5,374 nt of DNA from an uncultured Eubacteriales bacterium (GCA_900550065.1 URQR01000143.1:1-5374); one strand, 5' to 3'. Numbered from the stretch's first letter, positions 1-5,374 are shown. Notes: generated from the letters alone by a model not told the origin. Program-made: numbers and translations.

Positions 1-113
1 AGACATTGGAAAAAGCTGCTGTCGGCGCACTATGCGCCGGATAAACGGCGCTATGGCCTCGCTCCCGCAGAGCGGGAACGCATCTTTTTCGGATCTGTGC
101 GCTGATTTATAAT
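1..113. repeat. Structured repeat, copy W (upstream of pflB)
   Basis: First of three copies of an interspersed, same-orientation repeat; its 5' part is probably cut by the window edge. It folds as a three-way junction. P1 pairs GAAAAAG (9-15) with CTTTTTC (84-90) and, after one mismatch, TGC (17-19) with GCA (80-82). P2 pairs GGCGCA (24-29) with TGCGCC (33-38). P3 pairs TCCCGC (63-68) with GCGGGA (72-77). Positions 8-30 match 3263-3285 at 22 of 23 bases, and 73-98 closely resembles 3305-3330. Unlike the other copies it carries about 24 extra bases between P2 and P3 (39-62). The 3' flank ends in TATAAT (108-113), as copy B does. No coding potential is evident. Whether it acts as RNA or as a DNA element, and on which strand, cannot be settled; G-U versus A-C evidence is mixed. 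Confidence 0.8.
85..113 (+). promoter_or_regulatory. Candidate pflB promoter
   Basis: TATAAT at 108-113 is a perfect sigma-A -10 box 46 bp before the pflB start. A -35 box at 17-bp spacing would be TTTTTC (85-90), a poor match to TTGACA that lies inside the 3' arm of the repeat's P1 stem. If used, transcription would begin near 120, so the mRNA would contain the Shine-Dalgarno and leader hairpin but not the three-way junction. The weak -35 suggests either activator dependence or that the real promoter lies upstream of the window. No complete Rex or FNR/Crp palindrome is visible here, only a TGTTAA half-site-like string at 113-118. Confidence 0.4.
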
Positions 114-124
114 GTTAATGATGG

Positions 125-159
125 AAAGGAGTGTGCCGCCCGGCGGCACAACAACGCTT
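125..159 (+). promoter_or_regulatory. pflB ribosome binding site with hairpin spacer
   Basis: AAAGGAG (125-131) is the only strong Shine-Dalgarno before pflB but ends 28 nt before the ATG at 160, too far for direct use. The intervening bases 132-150 form a near-perfect palindrome: TGTGCCG(C) pairs with (C)GGCACA, a 7-8 bp GC-rich stem with a 3-5 nt loop. The nine bases ACAACGCTT (151-159) then lead to ATG. Folding the hairpin gives an effective spacing of 9 nt. The layout is seen directly; the idea that the hairpin loops out so the ribosome can start at 160 is inference. Confidence 0.6.
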
Positions 160-2373
160 ATGGAATTTCGCAGTGGTACATGGTTAAATGAAATTAACAC
201 CCGTGATTTTATCATAAAAAACTATACGCCCTATGACGGCGACGAGTCGTTTTTAGCGCCGCCGACCGTGCGCACAAAGGCGCTGTGGGACAAGCTGTGC
301 GAGCAAATGAAGGTAGAGCGGGCGCGCGGCGGCGTATACGACATCGACGAAAAGACGATTTCGACCATCACGGCGCACGGCGCGGGCTATATCGACAAAG
401 ACCTCGAGCAAATCGTCGGCCTACAGACGGACGAACCGTTAAAACGGGCGATTATGCCGTTTGGCGGCATCCGCCTTGTCCGTAATTCCGTCGCAACATA
501 TGGCAAAGAGATGGACGAAACGGTCGAGCATGTGTTCCAATATCGTAAGACGCACAACGACGGCGTGTTCGACGTTTACACAGACGAGATGAAGAAAGCG
601 CGCCACGCGGGTATCATCACTGGCCTGCCGGACGCGTACGGGCGCGGCAGAATCATCGGCGACTACCGGCGCGTCGCGCTCTACGGCGTTGACCGGCTGA
701 TTGCGGAAAAGCAGAAGCAGAAAAGCGCGATGACGTTTGAAACGATGGACAGCCCGGCAATCCGCCTGCGCGAGGAGGTATCCGAGCAGATTCGCGCTCT
801 GGCCGAGCTCAAGGAAATGGCGGCAAAGTACGGTTTTGACATCTCCCGCCCGGCACAGGACGTAAAAGAGGCCATCCAGTGGCTATATTTCGGCTATCTT
901 GCGGCGGTAAAGGAGCAAAACGGCGCAGCAATGTCGATTGGACGGATTTCTACTTTCCTCGACTGCTACGCGCAGCGCGATTTAGAAGACGGCCGCTATA
1001 CAGAGGAAGAAATTCAAGAGTTTGTCGACCATTTTGTGATGAAGCTGCGGATTGTACGCTTTTTGCGCACACCGGCTTACGACGAGCTATTCTCCGGCGA
1101 CCCGACGTGGGTGACGGAGTCTATCGGCGGCGTGTGTGCGGACGGACGGCACATGGTGACAAAAATGTCGTACCGCTTTTTGCACACGCTGACCAACCTC
1201 GGCCCCGCGCCGGAGCCGAACCTGACGGTTTTGTGGAGCGGGCGGCTGCCGTATGCGTTTAAAAAATATTGCGCGAAGGTGTCGATTGAAACGTCGTCCA
1301 TACAGTACGAAAACGACGACATGATGCGCAGTAAGTTTGGCGACGACTATGGTATCGCGTGCTGCGTATCGGCGATGAAAATCGGCAAGCAGATGCAGTT
1401 TTTCGGCGCGCGGGCAAACCTTGCAAAGGCACTTTTGTACGCCATCAACGGCGGCAAAGACGAAAAAAGCGGTGAGCAAATTGCGCCCGAAATCGCGCCA
1501 ATCACGAGCGAATATCTCGACTATGACGAAGTGATGCGAAAATACGACTATATTCTCGACTGGCTGTCGAAATTATATATTAACACCTTAAACATCATCC
1601 ACTATATGCACGACAAATACTGCTACGAGCGAATTGAAATGGCGCTTCACGACGAGGATATCGTCCGCACCTGCGCGTGCGGGCTTGCGGGGCTGTCCGT
1701 TGTGTGCGACAGCCTGTCGGCAATCAAGTACGCAAAGGTACGCCCAGTCCGCAACGAGCAGGGCATCGCGGTCGATTTTGTCACGGAGGGCGACTTCCCG
1801 AAATTCGGCAACAACGACCCGCGCGTAGACGAAATTGCGACAGATATTGTAAAAGTATTTATGAAAAAGCTGTCCAAGCAGCGCACCTACCGCCATTCTA
1901 AGCCGACGATGTCGATTCTGACCATTACCTCAAACGTCGTATACGGTAAAAAGACCGGTACAACGCCGGACGGCAGAAAGGCGGGCACACCGTTTGCGCC
2001 GGGTGCGAACCCAATGCACGGACGCGATACAAAAGGGGCTGCGGCTTCTATGAAGTCGGTTGCCGCTCTGCCGTACGACTTCAGTGAAGACGGTATCTCA
2101 TACACCTTCTCTATCGTGCCGGGCGCGCTCGGAAAGGAAGAGGAGATTAAGCAGGAAAATCTTGCTGCGCTGCTCGACGGGTACTTTGCCGACTACGGCC
2201 ACCATATTAATGTAAACGTATTAAACCGCGACACGCTTTTAGACGCAATGGAGCATCCGGAGCAGTACCCGCAGCTGACGGTTCGCGTGTCCGGCTATGC
2301 GGTCAACTTTATCAAACTGACACGCGAGCAACAGGAGGATGTAATCAGCCGCACGTTCCACGGCAAATTTTAA
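160..2373 (+). CDS. pflB: Formate C-acetyltransferase (pyruvate formate-lyase)
   Basis: Cytosolic glycyl-radical enzyme converting pyruvate and CoA to acetyl-CoA and formate in anaerobic sugar fermentation. The 737-residue product is full length for the family (about 740-760). The adjacent catalytic cysteines are at residues 401-402 in a CCVSAMK context. The PFL-specific TPDGR...APGANPMHG stretch lies at about 602-621. The radical glycine is G712 in RVSGYAV, 25 residues from the C-terminus, as expected. These features separate it from glycerol dehydratase-type relatives, which lack the double cysteine. The start at 160 is chosen because MEFRSGTW begins the family-like N-terminus (compare the W-x-x-F region of known PFLs). 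The ATGs at 112, 118 and 121 have no ribosome binding site and would add a non-conserved tail across the leader hairpin. It is cotranscribed with pflA, which activates it. The frame is intact. Confidence 0.97.
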   Translation: MEFRSGTWLNEINTRDFIIKNYTPYDGDESFLAPPTVRTKALWDKLCEQMKVERARGGVYDIDEKTISTITAHGAGYIDKDLEQIVGLQTDEPLKRAIMPFGGIRLVRNSVATYGKEMDETVEHVFQYRKTHNDGVFDVYTDEMKKARHAGIITGLPDAYGRGRIIGDYRRVALYGVDRLIAEKQKQKSAMTFETMDSPAIRLREEVSEQIRALAELKEMAAKYGFDISRPAQDVKEAIQWLYFGYLAAVKEQNGAAMSIGRISTFLDCYAQRDLEDGRYTEEEIQEFVDHFVMKLRIVRFLRTPAYDELFSGDPTWVTESIGGVCADGRHMVTKMSYRFLHTLTNLGPAPEPNLTVLWSGRLPYAFKKYCAKVSIETSSIQYENDDMMRSKFGDDYGIACCVSAMKIGKQMQFFGARANLAKALLYAINGGKDEKSGEQIAPEIAPITSEYLDYDEVMRKYDYILDWLSKLYINTLNIIHYMHDKYCYERIEMALHDEDIVRTCACGLAGLSVVCDSLSAIKYAKVRPVRNEQGIAVDFVTEGDFPKFGNNDPRVDEIATDIVKVFMKKLSKQRTYRHSKPTMSILTITSNVVYGKKTGTTPDGRKAGTPFAPGANPMHGRDTKGAAASMKSVAALPYDFSEDGISYTFSIVPGALGKEEEIKQENLAALLDGYFADYGHHINVNVLNRDTLLDAMEHPEQYPQLTVRVSGYAVNFIKLTREQQEDVISRTFHGKF

Positions 2374-2378
2374 CCGAT

Positions 2379-2384
2379 AGGGGA
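2379..2384 (+). promoter_or_regulatory. pflA ribosome binding site
   Basis: AGGGGA at 2379-2384 lies 8 nt before the ATG at 2393. It overlaps or touches the alternative ATG at 2384, which therefore has no usable Shine-Dalgarno. This decides the pflA start in favour of 2393. Confidence 0.65.
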
Positions 2385-2392
2385 TGGCGCAA

Positions 2393-3121
2393 ATGTCAGA
2401 TGTACAAACCGCTTATATCCATTCAGTCGAAACGCTCGGTACGCTCGACGGCCCGGGTATCCGCTACGTCGTGTTTTTCGCGGGCTGTCCTCTGCGGTGT
2501 ATTTACTGTCACAATCCTGACACACAAAACATCAATGACGGCAAAGAGACAGACCTTGACACACTTGTGCGCGACATCTGCGGCTATCGCAATTTTATCA
2601 AAAGCGGTGGCGTAACGCTTTCGGGCGGCGAGCCTTTAATGCAGCCGAGGGCCGCATATGCGCTTTTACAAAAACTGAAAGCACAAGGTTTTCACACCGC
2701 GCTCGACACGGCAGGGAGCGTCGAGCTGCACCTATCCGCGCCGGCGCTCGACACGGCGGATCTCGTTCTCTTAGATATCAAGGCATTAGATGACGCTTTA
2801 TGCCGGACGCTTACCTCAAAAAGTCCGCAAAATACCCTACGGACGCTCGAATATCTGAACAATATGGGCAAGCCCGTCTGGCTGCGGCATGTGCTCGTGC
2901 CGGGCTACACCTTAGACGAAGCGCGGCTAAAACAACTGGCGGAATTTCTGACGCGGTTTCACTGTATTGAAAGGGTGGAGCTTCTGCCGTTTCATAAAAT
3001 GGGCGAGCAAAAGTGGAAAGCCCTCGGCCGGCCGTACACGCTCTATAATACAAAAGAGCCAACAGCGGACGAAGTGGCGCAGGCAAAGCAAATTTTTGCG
3101 CAATATGGGTTTATTGTGTAA
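2393..3121 (+). CDS. pflA: Pyruvate formate-lyase activating enzyme (radical SAM)
   Basis: Radical-SAM enzyme that uses a [4Fe-4S] cluster and S-adenosylmethionine to abstract hydrogen from the PFL glycine, giving the active radical enzyme. The 242-residue product has the cluster motif CxxxCxxC at C32, C36 and C39 (CPLRCIYC), preceded by the DGPGIR motif shared by activases. The GGE SAM-binding motif is in SGGEPL at about 78-80. DTAGS, DLVLLDIK and a C-terminal PFHKMGEQKW segment match PflA proteins. There is no extra 8Fe ferredoxin insert after the CxxxCxxC, which sets it apart from activases of glycerol or benzylsuccinate-type enzymes. It starts 19 nt after the pflB stop, so it is in the same operon. 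An in-frame ATG at 2384 would add three residues but lacks a spaced ribosome site. The final A of the TAA stop is also the first base of the downstream repeat. Confidence 0.96.
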   Translation: MSDVQTAYIHSVETLGTLDGPGIRYVVFFAGCPLRCIYCHNPDTQNINDGKETDLDTLVRDICGYRNFIKSGGVTLSGGEPLMQPRAAYALLQKLKAQGFHTALDTAGSVELHLSAPALDTADLVLLDIKALDDALCRTLTSKSPQNTLRTLEYLNNMGKPVWLRHVLVPGYTLDEARLKQLAEFLTRFHCIERVELLPFHKMGEQKWKALGRPYTLYNTKEPTADEVAQAKQIFAQYGFIV

Positions 3122-3234
3122 ATACGCAAGAGTAAAACTCTTGCGTTTAGAAGAAGTCACTGTCGGGACGCTGTCCCTCCTGCGGCAAAAGCCGCACCGT
3201 GTCTTCTTCGGATTTGTACCATATTTGTTGTATG
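3121..3234. repeat. Structured repeat, copy A (diverged, covarying)
   Basis: Second copy, beginning on the last base of the pflA stop codon. It opens with hairpin H1: ACGCAAGAGT (3124-3133) pairs perfectly with ACTCTTGCGT (3137-3146) around AAA. The three-way junction follows. P1 pairs GAAGAAG (3150-3156) with CTTCTTC (3203-3209), plus CAC (3158-3160) with GTG (3199-3201). P2 pairs GGGAC (3165-3169) with GTCCC (3173-3177). P3 pairs TGCGGC (3181-3186) with GCCGCA (3191-3196) around AAAA. Stem sequences differ from copies W and B, yet pairing is kept in every stem. The joining segments TGTC (3161-3164), TCC (3178-3180) and CC (3197-3198) match or nearly match the other copies. The 3' flank ends in TATGAA (3231-3236), where the others have TATAAT. 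No gene lies in this stretch. Confidence 0.85.
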
Positions 3235-3354
3235 AATACGCAAGAATAAAACTCTTGTGCTTGGAAAAAGCTGCTATCGGCGCACTGCGCCTCCTCCCGT
3301 AAAACGGGAACGTGCCTTTTTCGGACTTGTTCGTTAATTTATTGTATAATATCC
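3235..3354. repeat. Structured repeat, copy B
   Basis: Third copy, in tandem with copy A at a 114-bp period (AATACGCAAGA at 3121 and 3235). H1 is partly decayed: CGCAAGAAT (3239-3247) against ACTCTTGTG (3251-3259) has one A-C mismatch and one G-T pair. P1 pairs GAAAAAG (3264-3270) with CTTTTTC (3316-3322), with inner TGC/GTG held by two G-T pairs. P2 pairs GGCGC (3279-3283) with GCGCC (3287-3291). P3 pairs TCCCGT (3295-3300) with ACGGGA (3304-3309). Joining segments are TATC, TCC and AC. It is clearly closest to copy W in sequence, though next to copy A. The 3' flank carries TATAAT at 3345-3350. Confidence 0.85.
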
Positions 3355-3394
3355 AATAAAAAACATCGCAGAATTTTCTGCGATGTTTTTTATT
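3355..3394. terminator. Bidirectional intrinsic terminator
   Basis: ACATCGCAGA (3363-3372) pairs with TCTGCGATGT (3377-3386) around a four-base loop (ATTT). The stem is flanked by A-run 3358-3363 and T-run 3386-3391, so a U-tract follows the hairpin on either strand. It sits between the 3' end of the pfl operon and repeats (plus strand) and the stop of the PHP gene at 3396-3398 (minus strand), and would end transcription from both sides. Confidence 0.93.
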
Positions 3395-3395
3395 T

Positions 3396-4256
3396 CTAAT
3401 CAATCAAGCCAATCTTTCGTTTTATTTCCGTCAACAGATCCGCCTCTACATATTGGCCGCCATACACCCGACCAAGCGTTACCTCCGGGCGGTTTGTACC
3501 GTGAAAGTCCGAGCCGCCGCTGACCATTAGGCCGCGGCTGCGGCAAATGGATAGGCACAGACTACTGAACTCCTCCGTCATCTCTGTGTGGTAACATTCA
3601 ATTCCATCTATCCCGTATTCAATCAGTTCATCAATCAGTGCGCCGAGCTTGTCCGGGTCTTTCTGCGTCAAAATTGGATGTGCAAAAAAGGCATAGCCGC
3701 CCGCCTGCTTGATAATTTCAATGCTTTTTTCAGGAGAAAAGCGCTGCCGCTCGATATATGCCTTCCCCGTCTTTGTCAAATATTCATCAAACGCCTCCTG
3801 CACCGTTGCGATATAGCCCTTTTCCACAAGCGCAAGCGCCATATGCACCCGCCCGATGCTCGCCATATCCGCCCCGGGCTTGCGCGCCAAAACATCCTCA
3901 CGCGTGATGGCAAACCTCAGCTCGCCGAGCCGGTCAATCATCTGCCCATTACGCACACCACGCCACTTTTGTAATTGATGCACCGCCCCCTGCAAAATTG
4001 CAGCATAAGGGTCGATAAAATATCCCAATATATGCAGCTCCTGCGGATAGTCCGCACTCAGCTCAATCCCGTTTATCACTTCAATCGACAGTCCCTGCGC
4101 CGCTTTCTGTGCCGATGCAAGGCCGTCCACCGTGTCGTGGTCGGTCACCGCAATTGCGTTAAGGCCGCACCCCTCCGCATACCGCACCAGCTCGTCCGGC
4201 TGCATAGAGCCGTCCGACGCGGCCGTATGTGTATGCATATCAATAAATCCCGGCAT
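3396..4256 (-). CDS. PHP-domain phosphoesterase, TrpH/YciV (RNase AM-like) type
   Basis: Metal-dependent phosphoesterase with a PHP domain over its whole 286 residues. Visible metal-site motifs, counted from the ATG at 4256, are H8-T-H10 with SDGS (14-17), TDHDT (38-42), E65 in GIELS, H75 in LHILGYF, GRVH (135-138), FAHP (191-194), E220/H223 in IECYH and GSDFHG (248-253). The order and the GRVH-AL-VEKGY...EAFDEYL insert region match the TrpH/YciV group. Studied members hydrolyse 3',5'-bisphosphonucleotides or trim RNA 5'-to-3' (RNase AM/Rnm); which substrate this one prefers cannot be read from sequence. GTG at 4262 is an alternative start, but it lies inside GGGGGAG (4268-4262), which serves as the Shine-Dalgarno 5 nt before ATG 4256. 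It follows nrdR by about 40 bp, probably in one transcript. Confidence 0.9.
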   Translation of the reverse strand: MPGFIDMHTHTAASDGSMQPDELVRYAEGCGLNAIAVTDHDTVDGLASAQKAAQGLSIEVINGIELSADYPQELHILGYFIDPYAAILQGAVHQLQKWRGVRNGQMIDRLGELRFAITREDVLARKPGADMASIGRVHMALALVEKGYIATVQEAFDEYLTKTGKAYIERQRFSPEKSIEIIKQAGGYAFFAHPILTQKDPDKLGALIDELIEYGIDGIECYHTEMTEEFSSLCLSICRSRGLMVSGGSDFHGTNRPEVTLGRVYGGQYVEADLLTEIKRKIGLID

Positions 4257-4271
4257 ATCCACTCCCCCATC

Positions 4272-4297
4272 AGCGCCGCTATCCCCATACCGGCGCT
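4272..4297. repeat. Inverted repeat between nrdR and the PHP gene
   Basis: AGCGCCG (4272-4278) and CGGCGCT (4291-4297) form a 7-bp stem with a 12-nt loop. It overlaps the nrdR stop codon (4296-4298) and, in the minus-strand transcript, ends four bases before the GGGGGAG Shine-Dalgarno of the PHP gene. No U-tract follows on the minus strand, so it is not a terminator for nrdR; a role in translation or mRNA processing is possible but unproven. On the plus strand ATTTTT follows it, though no gene there needs ending. Confidence 0.55.
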
Positions 4298-4751
4298 ATT
4301 TTTCCCCTAACAGCTTATTAAGCTCCTGACGGAACGTATCAACATCCTGAAACCGCCTGTAAACGGACGCAAAGCGCACATACGCCACCTCGTCGAGCCC
4401 GCGCAGCTTGTCCATCGCCATCTCGCCGATTTCCTTTGTCGTAAACTCCCGCCGAAGCGAGTTCGACATAGACGCCTCAATCTCGTTGACAATCTTGTCG
4501 AGCTCCACCGTCGGCACAGGCCGTTTGACGCACGCGCGCATCAGGCCGTTTAACAGCTTGTGCCGGTCAAACGGCTCGCGCGAACTGTCGCTCTTGATGA
4601 CAATAAGCGGCACTGTTTCAATTTTCTCATATGTCGTGAACCGTCCGCCGCAGCTGATGCACTCGCGTCTGCGCCGAATTGAGCTTCCTTCCTCTGTCGG
4701 GCGTGAATCAATTACCTTGCTGTCCTCAAACCCACAAAATGGACACTTCAT
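4296..4751 (-). CDS. nrdR: Transcriptional repressor NrdR
   Basis: Cytosolic zinc-finger/ATP-cone repressor of ribonucleotide reductase genes, which senses ATP/dATP and binds NrdR boxes. The 151-residue product is the family's usual length. The N-terminal zinc ribbon has C3-P-F-C6 and C31-I-S-C34, with the DSRPTEEG segment (15-22) and RRRRE (26-30) between. The ATP-cone spans about 47-137, beginning with IVIKSDSSREPFDRHKL and ending near YVRFASVYRRFQD. The start ATG at 4749-4751 is preceded by GGGAGG (4765-4760) at 8-nt spacing. Its stop lies about 40 bp before the PHP gene. No NrdR-box pair or nrd structural gene is visible in the window, so its targets are elsewhere. Confidence 0.97.
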   Translation of the reverse strand: MKCPFCGFEDSKVIDSRPTEEGSSIRRRRECISCGGRFTTYEKIETVPLIVIKSDSSREPFDRHKLLNGLMRACVKRPVPTVELDKIVNEIEASMSNSLRREFTTKEIGEMAMDKLRGLDEVAYVRFASVYRRFQDVDTFRQELNKLLGEK

Positions 4752-4805
4752 CCTCTTTTCCTCCCTATTTCGTATATCAAAACCCTATCTTTCGTATTTA
4801 AAAAA

Positions 4806-5374
4806 TCACTCCGCATCCTTTTCTTCCGTATTCAGCAATTCCGGCTTCGCCCACTTTACTTCCGGCTCCATAATTGCTTTTACACGATAATGGTAGCGAT
4901 GCGTCGAGTCCTCTCGATAATAATACAAATATGTAGTTCCGTCCTCCTCTGTTTTGATCCCTTCTATGCCGGATTTACTCGTTGTCATACTAATGAAAAG
5001 TGAATCTGTCGTATAATCCTCCAAGCTAAGCAGATGCAGCATGGCTCTATTTGCAAGCGAGCCCGGGTTTGTCGCATAATAATACAAACAATTGTCAATA
5101 AACATAACAGACCACTTGGAATTATCGTTGAGCCGAGTTACCTCTTCCCCATCCTGACTGTTTTCATCCGACAAAAAATTAATTTTATACAATTCTGAAG
5201 TAGTATACGGCTCATTGCCTATACGGGGCAAAACCTTCACAAAATATATCCCCTCTTCGTCGACCCAGACACATAACGAATCCTTTTTGGTTTCGTCTCG
5301 CGTACTACCAATAATCTGATAGACGCGCTCATATCCTCTTTTTTCGTCTTTCATCCCTAAAAATCGATCGCCCC
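4806..5374 (-). CDS. Unrecognised protein, 3' part of gene (runs off window)
   Basis: The reading frame is open to the window edge: before the Met at 5352-5354 it reads GDRFLG with no stop. That Met has AGGG directly against it, with no spaced Shine-Dalgarno, so the true start is probably outside and this is a C-terminal part of at least 189 residues. It has alternating acidic turns and aromatic strands (DEEGIYFVKV, NCLYYYA, DGTTYLYYY) and an LYKINFL segment, which suggests beta-strand blades like the YY-rich repeats of DUF5050-type propeller proteins; that is only a resemblance. No transmembrane segment or lipobox is visible in the part present. The tail (LLNTEEKDAE) is acidic. It stands 54 bp before nrdR in the same direction with no hairpin terminator between, so readthrough into nrdR is possible. 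Its base composition looks AT-richer than nrdR. Confidence 0.6.
   Translation of the reverse strand, partial: GDRFLGMKDEKRGYERVYQIIGSTRDETKKDSLCVWVDEEGIYFVKVLPRIGNEPYTTSELYKINFLSDENSQDGEEVTRLNDNSKWSVMFIDNCLYYYATNPGSLANRAMLHLLSLEDYTTDSLFISMTTSKSGIEGIKTEEDGTTYLYYYREDSTHRYHYRVKAIMEPEVKWAKPELLNTEEKDAE

Noticed and set aside
91..125. Rex or FNR operator for redox control of pfl
   Set aside because: Only a TGTTAA half-site-like string at 113-118 is present, with no second arm at the required spacing.
112..159. N-terminal extension of pflB from ATG 112, 118 or 121
   Set aside because: These starts lack a Shine-Dalgarno, the added residues are unlike PFL N-termini, and the codons run through the ribosome site and palindrome; ATG 160 fits the family.
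1087..1479. 130-residue minus-strand and 127-residue plus-strand (879-1262) reading frames inside pflB
   Set aside because: They overlap conserved catalytic parts of pflB, have no family resemblance or ribosome site, and are typical of GC-biased codon shadows.
3121..3354. CRISPR array
   Set aside because: There are only two tandem units of about 114 bp that are similar throughout, with no constant short repeat alternating with unique spacers.
2927..3403. Reading frames across the end of pflA and the repeats on both strands
   Set aside because: Their sequence comes from the repeat hairpins and the pflA antisense; similar peptide segments simply mirror the two repeat copies.
4272..4303. Intrinsic terminator between nrdR and the PHP gene
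   Set aside because: The T-run follows the hairpin only on the plus strand, where no gene needs it; in the minus-strand direction it is followed by GATGGGGGAG.
4752..4805. Terminator or clear promoter between the unassigned gene and nrdR
   Set aside because: A T-run directly follows the TGA stop but no hairpin precedes it, and no -35/-10 pair with proper spacing stands out.

Overview
The window looks like chromosomal DNA from an anaerobic, fermentative Gram-positive bacterium, most likely a clostridial Firmicute. The grounds are a pyruvate formate-lyase operon, nrdR of the usual Firmicute form, purine-rich Shine-Dalgarno sequences and moderate GC. The finer assignment is inference; there is no rRNA or other lineage marker here.

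Layout: positions 1-113 hold one copy of a structured repeat ending in a TATAAT box. The plus-strand operon pflB (160-2373) and pflA (2393-3121) follows: the glycyl-radical enzyme that splits pyruvate to acetyl-CoA and formate, and the radical-SAM enzyme that installs its radical. Positions 3121-3354 contain no gene but hold two more copies of the repeat in tandem (period 114 bp). A bidirectional terminator (3355-3394) then separates the pfl operon from a convergent minus-strand group. Read in its own direction, that group runs: 3' part of an unrecognised gene (5374 to 4806), nrdR (4751 to 4296), and a PHP-domain phosphoesterase of the TrpH/YciV type (4256 to 3396). The last two are close together and probably cotranscribed.

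The most interesting part is the repeat. All three copies fold into the same three-way junction (closing stem P1, hairpins P2 and P3). Between the diverged copy (3150-3209) and the other two, paired positions change together in all three stems, about seven compensatory double changes, while the joining segments TRTC, TCC and (A/C)C are kept. That pattern points to selection on a folded nucleic acid. I do not recognise the family. The copies lie in the same orientation immediately before and after the pfl operon.

A second notable feature is the pflB start. The only good Shine-Dalgarno lies 28 nt before the only plausible ATG, and the gap is occupied by a stable hairpin that, when folded, would restore a 9-nt spacing.
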